In this document: positions 45,810 through 57,000 of the stretch, piece by piece
How the letters are laid out: every line of letters begins with the position of its first letter
Position numbering within the stretch: the stretch's first letter is position 1
NCBI GenBank assembly: GCA_026770585.1
Contig: MU646836.1
Coordinates: 54,992 to 116,627, forward strand
Length of the DNA stretch: 61,636 nucleotides
Direction of reading: 5' to 3'
Source of the DNA: Baffinella frigidus
Lineage: Eukaryota; Cryptophyceae; Cryptomonadales; Baffinellaceae
Notes under the pieces: generated by a model
Told to the model about the DNA's origin: nothing
The model's database searches: none
The model's input: only the letters and a program-made list of their open reading frames with translations
Program-made: the position numbers and the translations under genes

Positions 45810-47760
45810 TGACAAAAAACCTGAACCTTGCAACCTAAACCTGGATCCAAACCCGAAATACTGAACCACAAACCCCAAGGCGTTTACATTGAACCCGAAA
45901 CACAAACCCTAAACCCTGTACCCTGAACCCTCAAACCTAAACCCTGAACCCTCAAACCTAAACCCTAAACCCTAAACTCCAAACCCCAAACTCTAAACCC
46001 AAAACCCAAAACACTCAACCCTGAACCCTACCCTGATATCTCAACCCTGAACCCAAAATCGTACACCCTGAACTCTAAACAATAAACCCTACACCCTTTA
46101 TTCTAAACCCTTAACCCTAAACACCAAATCCTGAACCCTGAACCGTAAATCCTAAACCCTGAACCCTAAACCCTGAACCCTTCAGGGTTCAGGGTTTAGA
46201 AACCATTGACCCTAAACCCAAAACCCTAAAATCCAAACCTCGAACCTTTAAACACTAGACCCTCAACTCTCAATGCAGACCCGTAAACCGTAAACCCCAA
46301 GACCCGTAAACCGTAAACCCCAAAACCTCAATCCTAAACCCTAAACCCTTTAGGGCAAAACCAACCCACCAAAATCAAAACCTCAAACCCTCAAAAACTC
46401 AACCCTCAACTCCAAACCCTGAACCCTCAAACCTCAACCCGAAACCTTAAACCCTTCAGGGCCAAACAACATTTCAAAACTATTGTGAAGCAAAATTTCA
46501 GGGGGCTCTTACAACTTGAATATTTTTTTTTCAAAATGGTTTCCGGCAATTTAAATTTTTGGGCAAAATGTAAGGATCTCCGGCCATTTACAAAAATGGA
46601 GGTGACCGTTTTTCAGACCAGCCTGCTGAAAAAAACGGTTTGAAACCCTAAACAATAAACCCTAAACCCTAAACCCTAAACCCTAAAACCTAAAACAATA
46701 AACCCCCAACCCCTAACCCTACACCGTGAGCTCTAATCCCCAAACCCTGAAAACTCAAATTCAAAGCCTAAAACCCAAATCCCAAACCCTCCACCCTGAA
46801 ACTTGATTCCAAACCCCTAAACCCTAAAAACTTTGACCCCCTAAACCCCGACTCTAAATACTCAACACCTTGACTCCTAAACCACAACCCAAACCCGTAA
46901 ACCCTAAACTGTGACCCTTAACACCAAAGCAATAAAGCCTGACAAGTCAGACCTACGTCCTAAACGCTGAACACTAAACCCCAAGCCTTGAAACCCTCAA
47001 CCATCAATCTTACACGCTGAAACATGAACCCTAAATCCTGAACCCCATGATTTAGACCATAGACTCTACACCCTAGACCCTGAACCCTAAAAATTGAACC
47101 CTGAACCCTGACCCCTAAACCCTAGCACTAAACCCTAATTGCTAAACCATTCACTCTAAACCCTAAATCCTGGACCTTGGAACCCTGAACCCAAATCGAT
47201 AAACAACAAACCCCAAACACTCAACCTTGAACCCTAAAACCAATCCGTGAACCCTCCATCTTCCATCCTGATCACTGAACCCTGAACCTTACATCAAAAC
47301 CGGACCCCTAAACCCCAAATCATAAACCCTTCACCCTCAACCCTAACCCTCAACCCTAACCCCAAAACCTAAACCCTGAACCGTGACTCTTGACACTGAA
47401 CCAATAAATCCTGAAACCTGAACGCAAAATCCTCAACACAAATCCCTCAAACCTAAACCATCGATCTTCAACCCTAAACCCTACACCCTAAACCCTAAAC
47501 CTTGAACCCTAGACCCTGAAACAGACCCTCAACCCTCAATCCTCAACCCTACAACAAAATCCCTTGATCCTAAACCTTAGCACTGTACCCTAATTTGTAT
47601 GGCCTGAACCCTAAACCCCAAACCCCAACCCTCAAATCTTAAACCCTCAACCCCATCCCAAATCTAAACTCCAAACCATCATTTCTAAACCCTAAACCCT
47701 AGATCCCAAACCTTCAACCCAGAATCATGAACCCTTAACCCCAAGCCCTTCACCCCAAAC
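45810..47760 (+). repeat. Largest telomere-like array in the window (about 2 kb)
   Basis: Degenerate CCCTAAA / CCCTGAA / CCCTCAA on the plus strand with a non-repetitive island at about 46480-46640. It lies between the plus-strand SLC35F6 gene and the unidentified minus-strand exon, so its transcript orientation is unknown. Confidence 0.95.
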
Positions 47761-47769
47761 CCTGAATCA

Positions 47770-47842
47770 TGCTTCTGACCGACACACACACACACAAACA
47801 AACAAAAAGACACAGATGAAAACACATACTTGCACATATTTA

Positions 47843-47918
<76 letters not shown>

Positions 47919-47925
47919 CACACAC
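47770..47925. repeat. CA microsatellite
   Basis: Long run of CA dinucleotides (about 47840-47925 nearly perfect) at the end of the 2-kb telomere-like array. Confidence 0.95.
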
Positions 47926-47966
47926 CACATCATGACACTCGCCGACCACATCCCGCACTCCCCTAC

Positions 47967-48443
47967 CTGACATGCGCCATCTCCCTAGCGCGCATCTGGT
48001 CCGCGGCGCAGCGCATCAAGAGATCGAGCGCCGCCGGCTCATGCAGGAGGAGCCCCGCATAGTAGAACGTCGTCGCAAACTTCTCGCGAAGCGCTTGGAG
48101 GACGTGGTCCTCCTCCTCCCCCCCGGGGGATACCACCGCCGGAGGCTCCTCTTCGTTTGCACCTTGCGCCCCAGCGCCCCCCCCGTCGGGCACGGGCGCA
48201 TCGGGGGACAGCTCCTTCACAACGTCCGGGCGAGGGGGGCAGACGGCGCGGGCGTTGGGGATCGCGAGCGGGGCGGTCAGGCTTGTCTCCGAGCGGTGGC
48301 GGAGAAGGCCAGCGCCGTAGCCCCAGGGTGACGTGGCTGAAACGTTCTGGTCCGGGCGGGAGGGAGTCGTCGGCGCGCTCATTGTCCCGGAGCGGGGAGG
48401 GGTCGATGGAGCGATGCCGATGTGTGCAGAGTACTCCGCGTCG
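47967..48443 (-). CDS. Unidentified internal exon (Pro/Ser-rich, then helical)
   Basis: A 477-nt open stretch between a CAG acceptor at the edge of a telomere-like repeat and a CAG|GTAGGG donor. It encodes a Pro/Ser/Thr-rich, probably disordered part (APSTPPRSGTMSAPTTPSRP) followed by an acidic segment and a helix (LREKFATTFYYAGLLLHEPA, then LMRCAADQMRAREMAHV). Codon choice and the non-repetitive ending look like a real exon. I could not identify the family or find neighbouring exons; the intervals on both sides are repeats. Confidence 0.5.
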
Positions 48444-48444
48444 C

Positions 48445-48760
48445 TGGTTTAGGGTTTAGGGTTTGAGGTTTAGGGTTTAGGGTTTAGGGTTTAGGGTTTA
48501 GGGTTCAGGGTTTAGGGTTCAGGGTTTAGGTTTTAGGGTTTTGTGTTTAAGTTTTAAGGTTTAGGGTTTAGTGTTTAGTGTTGAGGGTTCAGGGTTTAGG
48601 GCTTGGGTGTAGGGTTTAGGGTTCAGGGTTCAGGGTTGAGGGTTTAGGGTCTAGGGTTTAGAGTTTAGGGCTGAAGGGTTTGGGTTTAAGGTTTAGGGTT
48701 CAGGGTTCATGGGTCATGGTTTAGGGTTTGGGGTTAAGGGTTTGTGGTTGAGGTTAGGGC
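48445..48760 (+). repeat. GGGTTTAG array upstream of the 48-kb exon
   Basis: G-rich on the plus strand, so CTAAACCC on the sense strand of the minus-strand exon whose acceptor borders it. Confidence 0.95.
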
Positions 48761-49429
48761 ATACTGTTTAGTTTTTCGTGAGATTTCGGTTTTCTGGGTT
48801 CGGGTTGCAACCGGTGGCAGAGGCCGGTTAAGCAGAACGACTGTTTTTTCTGGCCCTATTTTCAAGGCAGATCCTGGGCCAGAATTCTCGGCGTCCCTTG
48901 CCAGAAATTCTGGCCCAGTCTTAGAAGGACTCGATCGGCTGCCATTCACGTCCCCAGTTCTGGGCCAGAATTCTTGGATTCCGCGTCGTTTGGAAAAAGA
49001 CGTTTCTTTGGATAGGGCGATCTGTTCGAATCTCGTCGGACGTGACTGGTGTGCTGTGGTAAGTCAACCATGATGACAGTGATGACGTGTCTTCTGGATC
49101 AATCTAGATCGGCTTTTCACCATGATGACAGTGATGACGTGTCAGCGTATCATGATTGTAAGGTTTGTATAAGTAGTAAAAACACCGGATCGTACCCCCC
49201 GCGCCAGGAGGGGGCGACTTCGAAGTTTTAAAGGCTCTGGGTTGTGATAGGGACTTGTAGAGGAGTCTTGTAGAGGATATTTATTAGCTGGATATAATCC
49301 TTTTAGGGATCTTCACGGCCTGAATTACGTCGTTTCCTCTTCACGAATGGAGCCGTCTATGAGAATATAGGCGCAAGCCTCGTGGGGGACGCCTCACTTT
49401 CCTTGGGGGACGCGTCGCAACGACCAAGA

Positions 49430-49890
49430 AGAGTCCACGGTCGACCCACTTTGGGTCGACCCAAGTGATCCACCCCAAGGTGACCCACACCTGACCCAAA
49501 CGACCGACCCAAAGTGGGTCACCTTGGGTCGGGGTCACCTGTTTTTCAGCCGCCCTTGGGTCACCGGTGGGTTGGCAAGTGACCCAGGGTCGACCCACTG
49601 GGCCGACCCACGTGGGCCGACCCAAGGCCACCCGTGGTTCGGCCCACGGCCACCTTGGGTCGGCCCATTTGGACCCCCCCACGGCAAAAGTTGACAAAAT
49701 GGCTCCAACCATCCGGGCATTTTTCCCAGCTGACCCAGCTGACCCAAATCGAAATCAGCCTGGGTCGACCCAGTCGACCCACCAGGTCTGGGTCACCCCA
49801 AATTTGACCGCCCTTGGGTCGACCCGCAAAACTGGGTCGACCCCGTGTGGGTCGACCCAATGATTGGGGCGACCCACACAGGGTCGCCCC
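49430..49890. repeat. Cluster of GGGTCGACCC palindromes
   Basis: At least five perfect TGGGTCGACCCA-type palindromes and many half sites or variants (GGGCCGACCC, GGGTCACC) packed in 460 bp, irregularly spaced. Confidence 0.9.
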
Positions 49891-50369
49891 CACTCTTCAG
49901 AGTCCTTAGAAGCAGGGCTGGGAACTCATTCAGCGACGGTTCAATAAGGCTCAACAATGTGTTGTGTTGAGCCAATGAGCCGGCTCAACCCAATGATCCT
50001 TAATGAGCCCTCTCTGGACGCCTTGTAAATGTCTATGGAACAACGCCACAATTTCAAATGAAAGTCTCTTCTCTAAGTGGTACATGTAGACGTCTTTGGA
50101 AAGGCACTGAGAGGACTCGAGACAGCATAGGCCTACCGGCAGATGGACTCGATGATCTGTGAGAGTGAGTCCTTCTCGGTCCTGGAGATCTGGGCGCAGC
50201 CGCAGTGAAGCGGGCTACGAAGGAATTTTCGGCCCGAATCGGTCCACCTTTTCGTGACCTAATCCGTAGGAACCAGCCTATGTCGCTACGGTATTGCCTA
50301 CCGTAGGGATGCTTACCCCCAAGTGGGTAAGTCAGCGCTTCGCAAGCCTCTTTCGTCGAGGTGGTCGAG

Positions 50370-50370
<1 letters not shown>

Positions 50371-50445
<75 letters not shown>

Positions 50446-50446
50446 G

Positions 50447-50503
<57 letters not shown>

Positions 50504-50510
50504 GTCGAGG
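50371..50510. repeat. CT / CTGT compound microsatellite
   Basis: (CT)n, then about nine CTGT units, then (CT)n. Apparent Leu-Ser or Arg-Glu ORFs here are artefacts of the repeat. Confidence 0.95.
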
Positions 50511-51022
50511 AGGTCGACTCGGTGCAGCAGTCGTCGACGATGCAACGAGAGCCCCGCTCGATGTGAGCCTCTGTCGGACAGGTGACGAGCCTCGGTGGTC
50601 TCACTCGAGACCGCTCGGAAACATTCGGTGAGTTAGAATTGTCGGAAACATTCGGTGAGTTAGAATCCATCCGGAAAATGCCAGTATGAGCGGCCGACAC
50701 GGGGTACAGCTGTACAATAGTGGCACAATGCGTAGCATGTGCGGCGCTGACGCTGATTTTTGGGCGATGCATTATCAATCTTTCGGCGACCCAGGGCATG
50801 CACGACACGCGGACATCATTCTGAAATTGTGCGAAAAAAGTTTTTGGGTGGAATCCACCGGGATCTGAGTGAGTTTGTTCCAAGTTGGCTGGTCCAAGCC
50901 TTCCTTCTTTGTCACACACCATCACAAAGGGGTAGGCGTACAGTCGCTTCGTACCAAGGTGCGGGGTCGTGTACTCAACACCCCCGACACGAAACACACG
51001 CTGCTCCAAGTGAAAAGCGAGG

Positions 51023-51028
51023 TTTATT
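51023..51028 (-). terminator. Polyadenylation signal of TMTC
   Basis: AATAAA on the minus strand 26 nt after the TGA stop at 51055-51057, followed by sequence with no further exon. Position and hexamer fit a cleavage/polyadenylation signal. Confidence 0.6.
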
Positions 51029-51054
51029 AAGTTGACAACAACGAGAGACTGCTT

Positions 51055-54000
51055 TCACATGGCGCGCTCGGGGCCCCGCCCTTGCGTGCGGACATACACG
51101 AGGTTGTGCGCAGCCTCTTTCCAGGAAGGGTCCAGCTGAACCGCTTCCCGGAGCATCTCTTCCGCTCTTTCCTGCTCCCCCTGCAGCCAAGTACCCTTTA
51201 AGTGGCCAGTATCCCTTACCATAAACCACAAACCACAAACCACAAACCACAAACCACAAACCGTACACCATAAACAACAAGCCATAAACCATCAAACATC
51301 AAACATCAACCATCAACCAAACCAAACCATATACCATACCAGAAACCATACCCAGTAACCATAATAGTGGCCAGTAGGATCACACGCCCTACCGTAGGGC
51401 CCTACGACCTGCCTAGAACCTCTTTCGGATCGATTTGGACCCCATGGCCACTTATGGGACACCCCACGGTGTCATATTCCACCAATGACACATGTCGCGT
51501 TCTTTGCGTCCAAATGTCATTACTATGGCCAGCTCCAACGGTACCACTGAGATGGGAGATGCACGGACAAGTTCATAGGAAAACGGGTGTCATTTCAAAC
51601 TTTATGGCAATGAAATTCACTACACAAAATGAGTTTTACCAGTTATATCAAAGCAGTCGTGAAGTAATTTTCATTGAATCCATTTTTCAAAAATTAAAAC
51701 CTTTTTCCTGTGCAATTGCGACCCCTGCAACCGCAAAGAAAACACGGCGCTTTCCAACGTTTCTGCTAGGGCATGACGAGCTCAGTTGTACAGAGCTAGA
51801 AGGTCGGTTCTGTGTTTCCAACTCCAGAATCGTGTTTCCAAGCACAGAACCGAACTTGTAGCTCTGCATTTCAGCTGAAGAATCTGGTGACGCACCTCCT
51901 GGTAGAGAATGACGCCGAGGTTGTTGTAGAGGTGCTTCCGCCCCCGCCCGATCTTCATCCTGATCCGAGGGACCGACACTTCACGACGCTGGTGCTGTCA
52001 ACTTTCAACTGTCAACTTTCAGCATCGCGGTGCGTCAACTTTCGGCATCGAGGTGCAGGGCAAGCAGGTCCTCCTCTGGGTAGTGTGGTCGGAGTTCCCC
52101 ATCGTACCCTCCTTTTCACACTGCCCATACCCCCCCCCCTGCAGCCGGACAACCGTTGCCTGGCTCTCCGGGAACCTGAGGTTTCGAGAAACTGATGTCC
52201 AGTCAACTGACGTGCACCAGAGCCTCCCTTTCGCTGAGCAGTGAAGCCCCGTGCGGACCAGTGACGCGTGCTCACACGACTATGCACTGCCTCTTGTGTG
52301 TCCCTCTGTCTCATGCAACCTACCCTCCAAAGTCTAGTGTTTCAGCGACATCCGATTTCCCCCGATATCCGACCCCCTTCCTCCCGTACAAACCCCCAGC
52401 CCCACAACATCAAAGACACACACCATCACAGAATCTCACTCGGAGGGTGGGAAGCACCCAGAGGCAATCGCAGCTTCATACTCCGCCTTCCCCCACGAAG
52501 CCATGCCCCCCCCCCCCCCGCCCCCTGCGCGCCCCGTGTCGCGCGTCGCCCCCACCTCGATCACCCTCTCACGCGCTTTCTCCTTCTCCTCATCACCCCC
52601 CCCCTCGTCCTCCTCCTCAATCGCATCCTGCTCTCGTTCCCGCGCTCGCTCCCGCGCCGCAGCATTACCCCTCTTCTTTTTTCGTTGTTCACGCTTCCCC
52701 TTGTTCCTCTCCTTTACAACCCCCGCTGTCCCCGCACCTTGCACGCCTCCTGCATCCACCCTCGTTGCAGTCTCCAACCCCGTCACGTCCCCTGTCCTCC
52801 CCGACAGTGTCCCTCTCTGCGCTCTTCCCGCATCTCTCCCCACTCTACTGTCGGCAGCAGGCCCGGTGGAATCACGTGCCGTGAGCGGTCCCTTGGACGT
52901 GGAGCTGCGCTCCATGTCACCAACCGCTGCAGGTTTCTCACTTCCCGCCTCTCCAGTTCCCCCCTTCTGTGGCTTGGGATCTTCCTTGGAGTCATTCCCC
53001 TTCCTTCGCTTCTTCTCTTTCCCCTTCCCCTTGCCTTGATTCTTCTTCCCCCCCTGCACCTCCGACTGGCCCGGTGCATCCTGCTCGCCACTCCCTGCCA
53101 TCTTCCCCGTCCCTTTCCGCCCCCCGGCGACACTCCCAGCGGTAGAACTGGGCAGAGGGGGCGAGGACGCTTCTCCACGAGCGTCACGAGTGGCCCGGGA
53201 ACCAGAAGGAAGGGGAGGAGGAGGCGGCGGAGGAGGAGGAGAGCCGAGGGGGAAGAAGCGCTGAATATTCTCGAGAGCGTTGGGATGCGCGGGGTTGAGC
53301 GCCAGCGCCGTGCGGTAGCTTCGCTCCACCTGGGGTGAGGTTTAGGGTGTAGGTTTCAGGATTTGGGATTTGTGGTTCGTGGAAAGCCTGCCGGAGAGCG
53401 TCTCTTCAGTAAAGCAACTCCAGAGCGTCTCTTCAGTAAAGCAACTTCGGCAGCCCGGCCGAAGGTCTGCGAACAGACCTACTACCCGCCGCAGGGTGGC
53501 TTGACATCAACACCTGACGCCGTGTGACGAACCGCTGGTACGGGTTGGCACAGTGTGCCCATCTCAGCGCTGAGACTTTGTCATTTCACTCCGCACGGAT
53601 GGAGGGCGCTGCTAGCCTGGTGGAGCCTAAACCCCAAACCCTATACCCTCAACACGCCCCCTTTGCACACCCCAAACGCTACACCCTAAACACGCCCCCC
53701 CCGTCTGAAGACGGAGCAGCGAGACGAGCGGGGTGATGGGGGGGGGTTGACCGCAGACATGTCGTTGAAAGCAAGGAGGAGGTTCCCGAGGTTGTTGTAG
53801 GCATCCGCATATTCAGGGTCGATCTTGATCGCGTTCTCGAGGTGGATCTGCGGGTCGTCATAAAGTTTCTGTCAGCACCGCCTGTGAAAGCGCCGGTCTA
53901 TTGGAGCTCACCAATTCAGTGCGCCCGGTCTCTGCAGCCTGTGAGCAACTGGCGCAGCCCACACATCCCACAGACCGCGCTAAAAGGCAAACACGCTGAG

Positions 54001-57000
54001 CCCCACAGGAGTCTGACAGCGAAGACAAGCACCCCATCCCCGTCCCGGTAGGCCCATCAGCTGGGGGCAATTCAGGTGGATTCAGGGATGTACAACTGCT
54101 CGAGTTGCAGGTACAGGGGTTGCTCGAAATTCACGACACACACAACCCTACGGTCCTACAGCAGGGCTAGTCCTGGGAGCACATGACCACCCTAGGCGCT
54201 GTGTGTGTCGTTAATTCCGAGTAACCGCGTTTGGCGCGAGGGAGGTCCATCTGCTTTCGCGCGAGCTTTCTCGAGGGAAAACATGTCTTGGGTGTTGGAC
54301 TGCGCCCTACACCCCAACCCCAGGTAAGCTTCCACGGGTTTCTCGAGGAGTAGAACCGGAATCCTCCTCAAGGCAGCGTGTGTGTCTTTGTATCTTGTAT
54401 AATACTTACAGGACGTGACTTGTGTCAAGTGACGGGTTTCTCCCGTGACAGAGTACCTTGGCGCGAGCAAGATCGATGTTCTTCCTGGCAAGGGCATCTC
54501 CGAGGTTCTTCTGGGCCATCTTCGAGTGTGGATCCAAGTCCACTGCCTGCATCAGCATCTCCACACCCCTGGAGAGAAATGGAGTTGCTTTACTGAAGAA
54601 GCACACGGAGCGGGACTACAGGAAAACATAGAAAAGTGAACATGGAGGCCTTGATCAGCATCTCCACAGCCCTGGAGGACAAAGGGTTCATTCCATCTGC
54701 TTGAGAGAGAGAAAGTTCCATCTCGTCAAGAGAAAGAGAGGTTGTTTTGAACAAGTGCACTGATAGGGACTGCAGAAAACCCCAAACTTGTATCACGTCA
54801 AGACCCGGACATGTCACACTCAGCGGGACAAGCAAAAAAACCCAGCCTGAGCGGAACTACATAACCCCCCCACACTAACCTGGACAACTGAAAAGCCCAA
54901 AGGAGTGACACGCGGACAGACCTGGGGGTGTCAGACTCGAGGAGAGCAGCCCCGAGGGCACCCACGGCGTCTCCGAACGTCGGCGAGAGCCGCACCGCCT
55001 GCTCGCCACCCACCGCTTATAGGTAACTTCGGTTGTACACGTACTTGACGTTCGCAGTGGCGAGTGCCTCCGATGCCAACCGCCACCCACCCAGGGTGCT
55101 GCGCGTCACCAGGGTGTCACCAGCCAGGGTGGTTCTCGTCACCAGGGGTGTCTCCAGCCAGGATGTTTCTTGATACCAACCAGGATGCCTCTCGTGACCA
55201 ACGGCGAATCTCAGTGCCAGGGTGCCTCTCGTCCAGTCGCAACCTTTTCCACCGCAGGTCGTCAATCCTTATCTCAAAGGCAGAGAACCACACACAATCA
55301 GCCACCAGCGCTGGGGGTTGTTCGGTTGTGCATCCTACCTCTCGGAAGAGGGCAGTGCAGTGAGTCATGGTCGAAGGCGACTTGTCCCCCCCCCCGCCGC
55401 GACCCTCCCCACACATGACGTGTCCGAGGTTGTAGTGCAGCTTCGCGTTTTTCGGGTTCACCTGATCGGTGCCTCGATCTTTAGGTTACGAACTCACTCT
55501 GAGGCGGGCCTACCGATCTTGCGAGGAGGCTGTAGCTGATGACGAGAGCTGCTTGCGCTCAGGATCACTTGATCGGTGTCCACACGGTGGGTTGCGAGGG
55601 TTTCGTCCACCCTTCATTGCACGGGGTGACGTGACTAATTTCGCACCACAAAGCCTCAAGGCATGTCGACTGTTGATGACAGATCCGTAGTCCACCGTGT
55701 GGCACGTGCATCAACGGAATGGGCAACACAACTGATGCAATTGCGCGTTCCAAGCAGTGACGCATACTTTTTTTCCTACCTGTAACGCATAAAAACATCC
55801 GTATCGAATGCTGGATTGACAAGGGTTGGTTGGGCGGTGTCGGGGTGTAGAGCGTAGGCAGCTGGTGGGACCAAGTCTCGTCTCTGAACCTCAATACCCC
55901 TTGAGATAATCTAGTATTTGCAGGTCTCAGACGCCACTACGGACCAGCCGTTCGAGGGTTGATGGGGGAGCGTGAACCTTGACGCCTGATTCGAAGAGAG
56001 TTTTGGAAGTGCGCCAGTCAGCACTACGCGCGCTGCATTGCACAACCTGCGAACACAACCCCCGCCTCCAGAATCAGATCACTCATGCTCACGCGTGATT
56101 GCATCATTCCAGCCAAAAACAGGCGCCTCATGTGTGCACCATTCTCACCTGTGGTATCACTCAACGCAAGGCTTACGGGCCTACCTGGGACCTGCATCCA
56201 GAGCAATAAAGAAGAAACGCAGAACAAGACATTTCGACCCCCGTAGCAACTCGCAAGCAGCCCGTGCACCACCAGCGACACACCCAGCAAGAAAACACGC
56301 TCTCGGGAAGGACTCTCACCCCTCTCCAGACAACGGCAGCAGACAGCACAACGCTGAGCGTCTGGCGCACGCCCCATCGCCCCGGCGGCCCCGCCAGCAT
56401 CGCCAGACCGCCCGCGCTCAGCACCGCGAAACCTGCCTCACAGTGCGGCAGTGCGAGGGTCAGCCCCCGCACACGTCAAGGTGCCGGAGATCCTCTTTCA
56501 TAAATCCGAATTACTTGGAATTTCCGGAGGTTTGTGTGTTCCAGGCTACGAGCCTGTGTTTGGGAATGCGATAAATGCGGAGATGGAGATGGAGAGGCGT
56601 GTGCCGATGATACGTTTTGGCGGGCAGGTTGTATACACCCCTACTTGATCTGCGAGGAGGCGTATACGTGCATACGACCTGGCACCTACGAAGGAAGGGC
56701 GCGGGGGGGGGGGGCAAGGGAGGGGATGTGGAGGGGGGATGACCTAGGGAGAGGATGTAGGTCCGACGTCATACGTTCAATAAAAGTCTTTTCTCGAGAG
56801 GAGCGAGCACCTATGGAGGGGGTTCGGAGGAGGGAAGGCCTAGGGAGGGGATGCACAGAAGGGAGAACCTAGGGAGATGATGCAGAGGGGGGAGGACGTA
56901 GGGATGTAGGTCCGACGACATCCGTTCAATAAAAGTCTTCCCTAGAGGAGGGATGGCCTAGGGAAGGGATGTGGAGGAGGGATGACCTAGGGAGGGGATG

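Larger units (their letters stand above)
43974..47966. other. Gene-poor stretch: unique spacer then 2 kb of telomere-like repeat
   Basis: 43974-45800 is mostly unique sequence; at 44478-44510 it carries a copy of a dispersed repeat (CATCCTACACGGGG and TGTATCCCC) and at about 44660-44710 a palindromic core related to the MITE-like family. I see no supportable exon. 45810-47760 is degenerate CCCTAAA/CCCTGAA repeat on the plus strand with one unique island (about 46480-46640). 47770-47925 is a CA dinucleotide array. Confidence 0.75.
48444..51054. other. Repeat-rich interval between the 48-kb exon and TMTC
   Basis: 48445-48760 is GGGTTTAG-like repeat. 48870-48980 holds inverted copies of GGCCAGAATTC. 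49069-49091 and 49119-49141 are direct copies of CATGATGACAGTGATGACGT. 49430-49890 is packed with the palindrome GGGTCGACCC. 50371-50510 is a CT / CTGT microsatellite, and 50640-50670 has a short direct duplication (GGAAACATTCGGTGAGTTAGAAT). No exon is supported. Confidence 0.75.

Noticed and set aside
47767-47973. ORF of Val-Cys repeats
   Set aside because: Translation of the CA microsatellite.
50294-51009. ORFs with long Leu-Ser or Arg-Glu runs
   Set aside because: Translation of the CT/CTGT microsatellite in several frames at once.
52268-53338. 356-codon plus-strand ORF rich in Pro, Leu and Ser
   Set aside because: Antisense of the low-complexity TMTC exon; composition follows from the Lys/Glu/Gly codons on the other strand.
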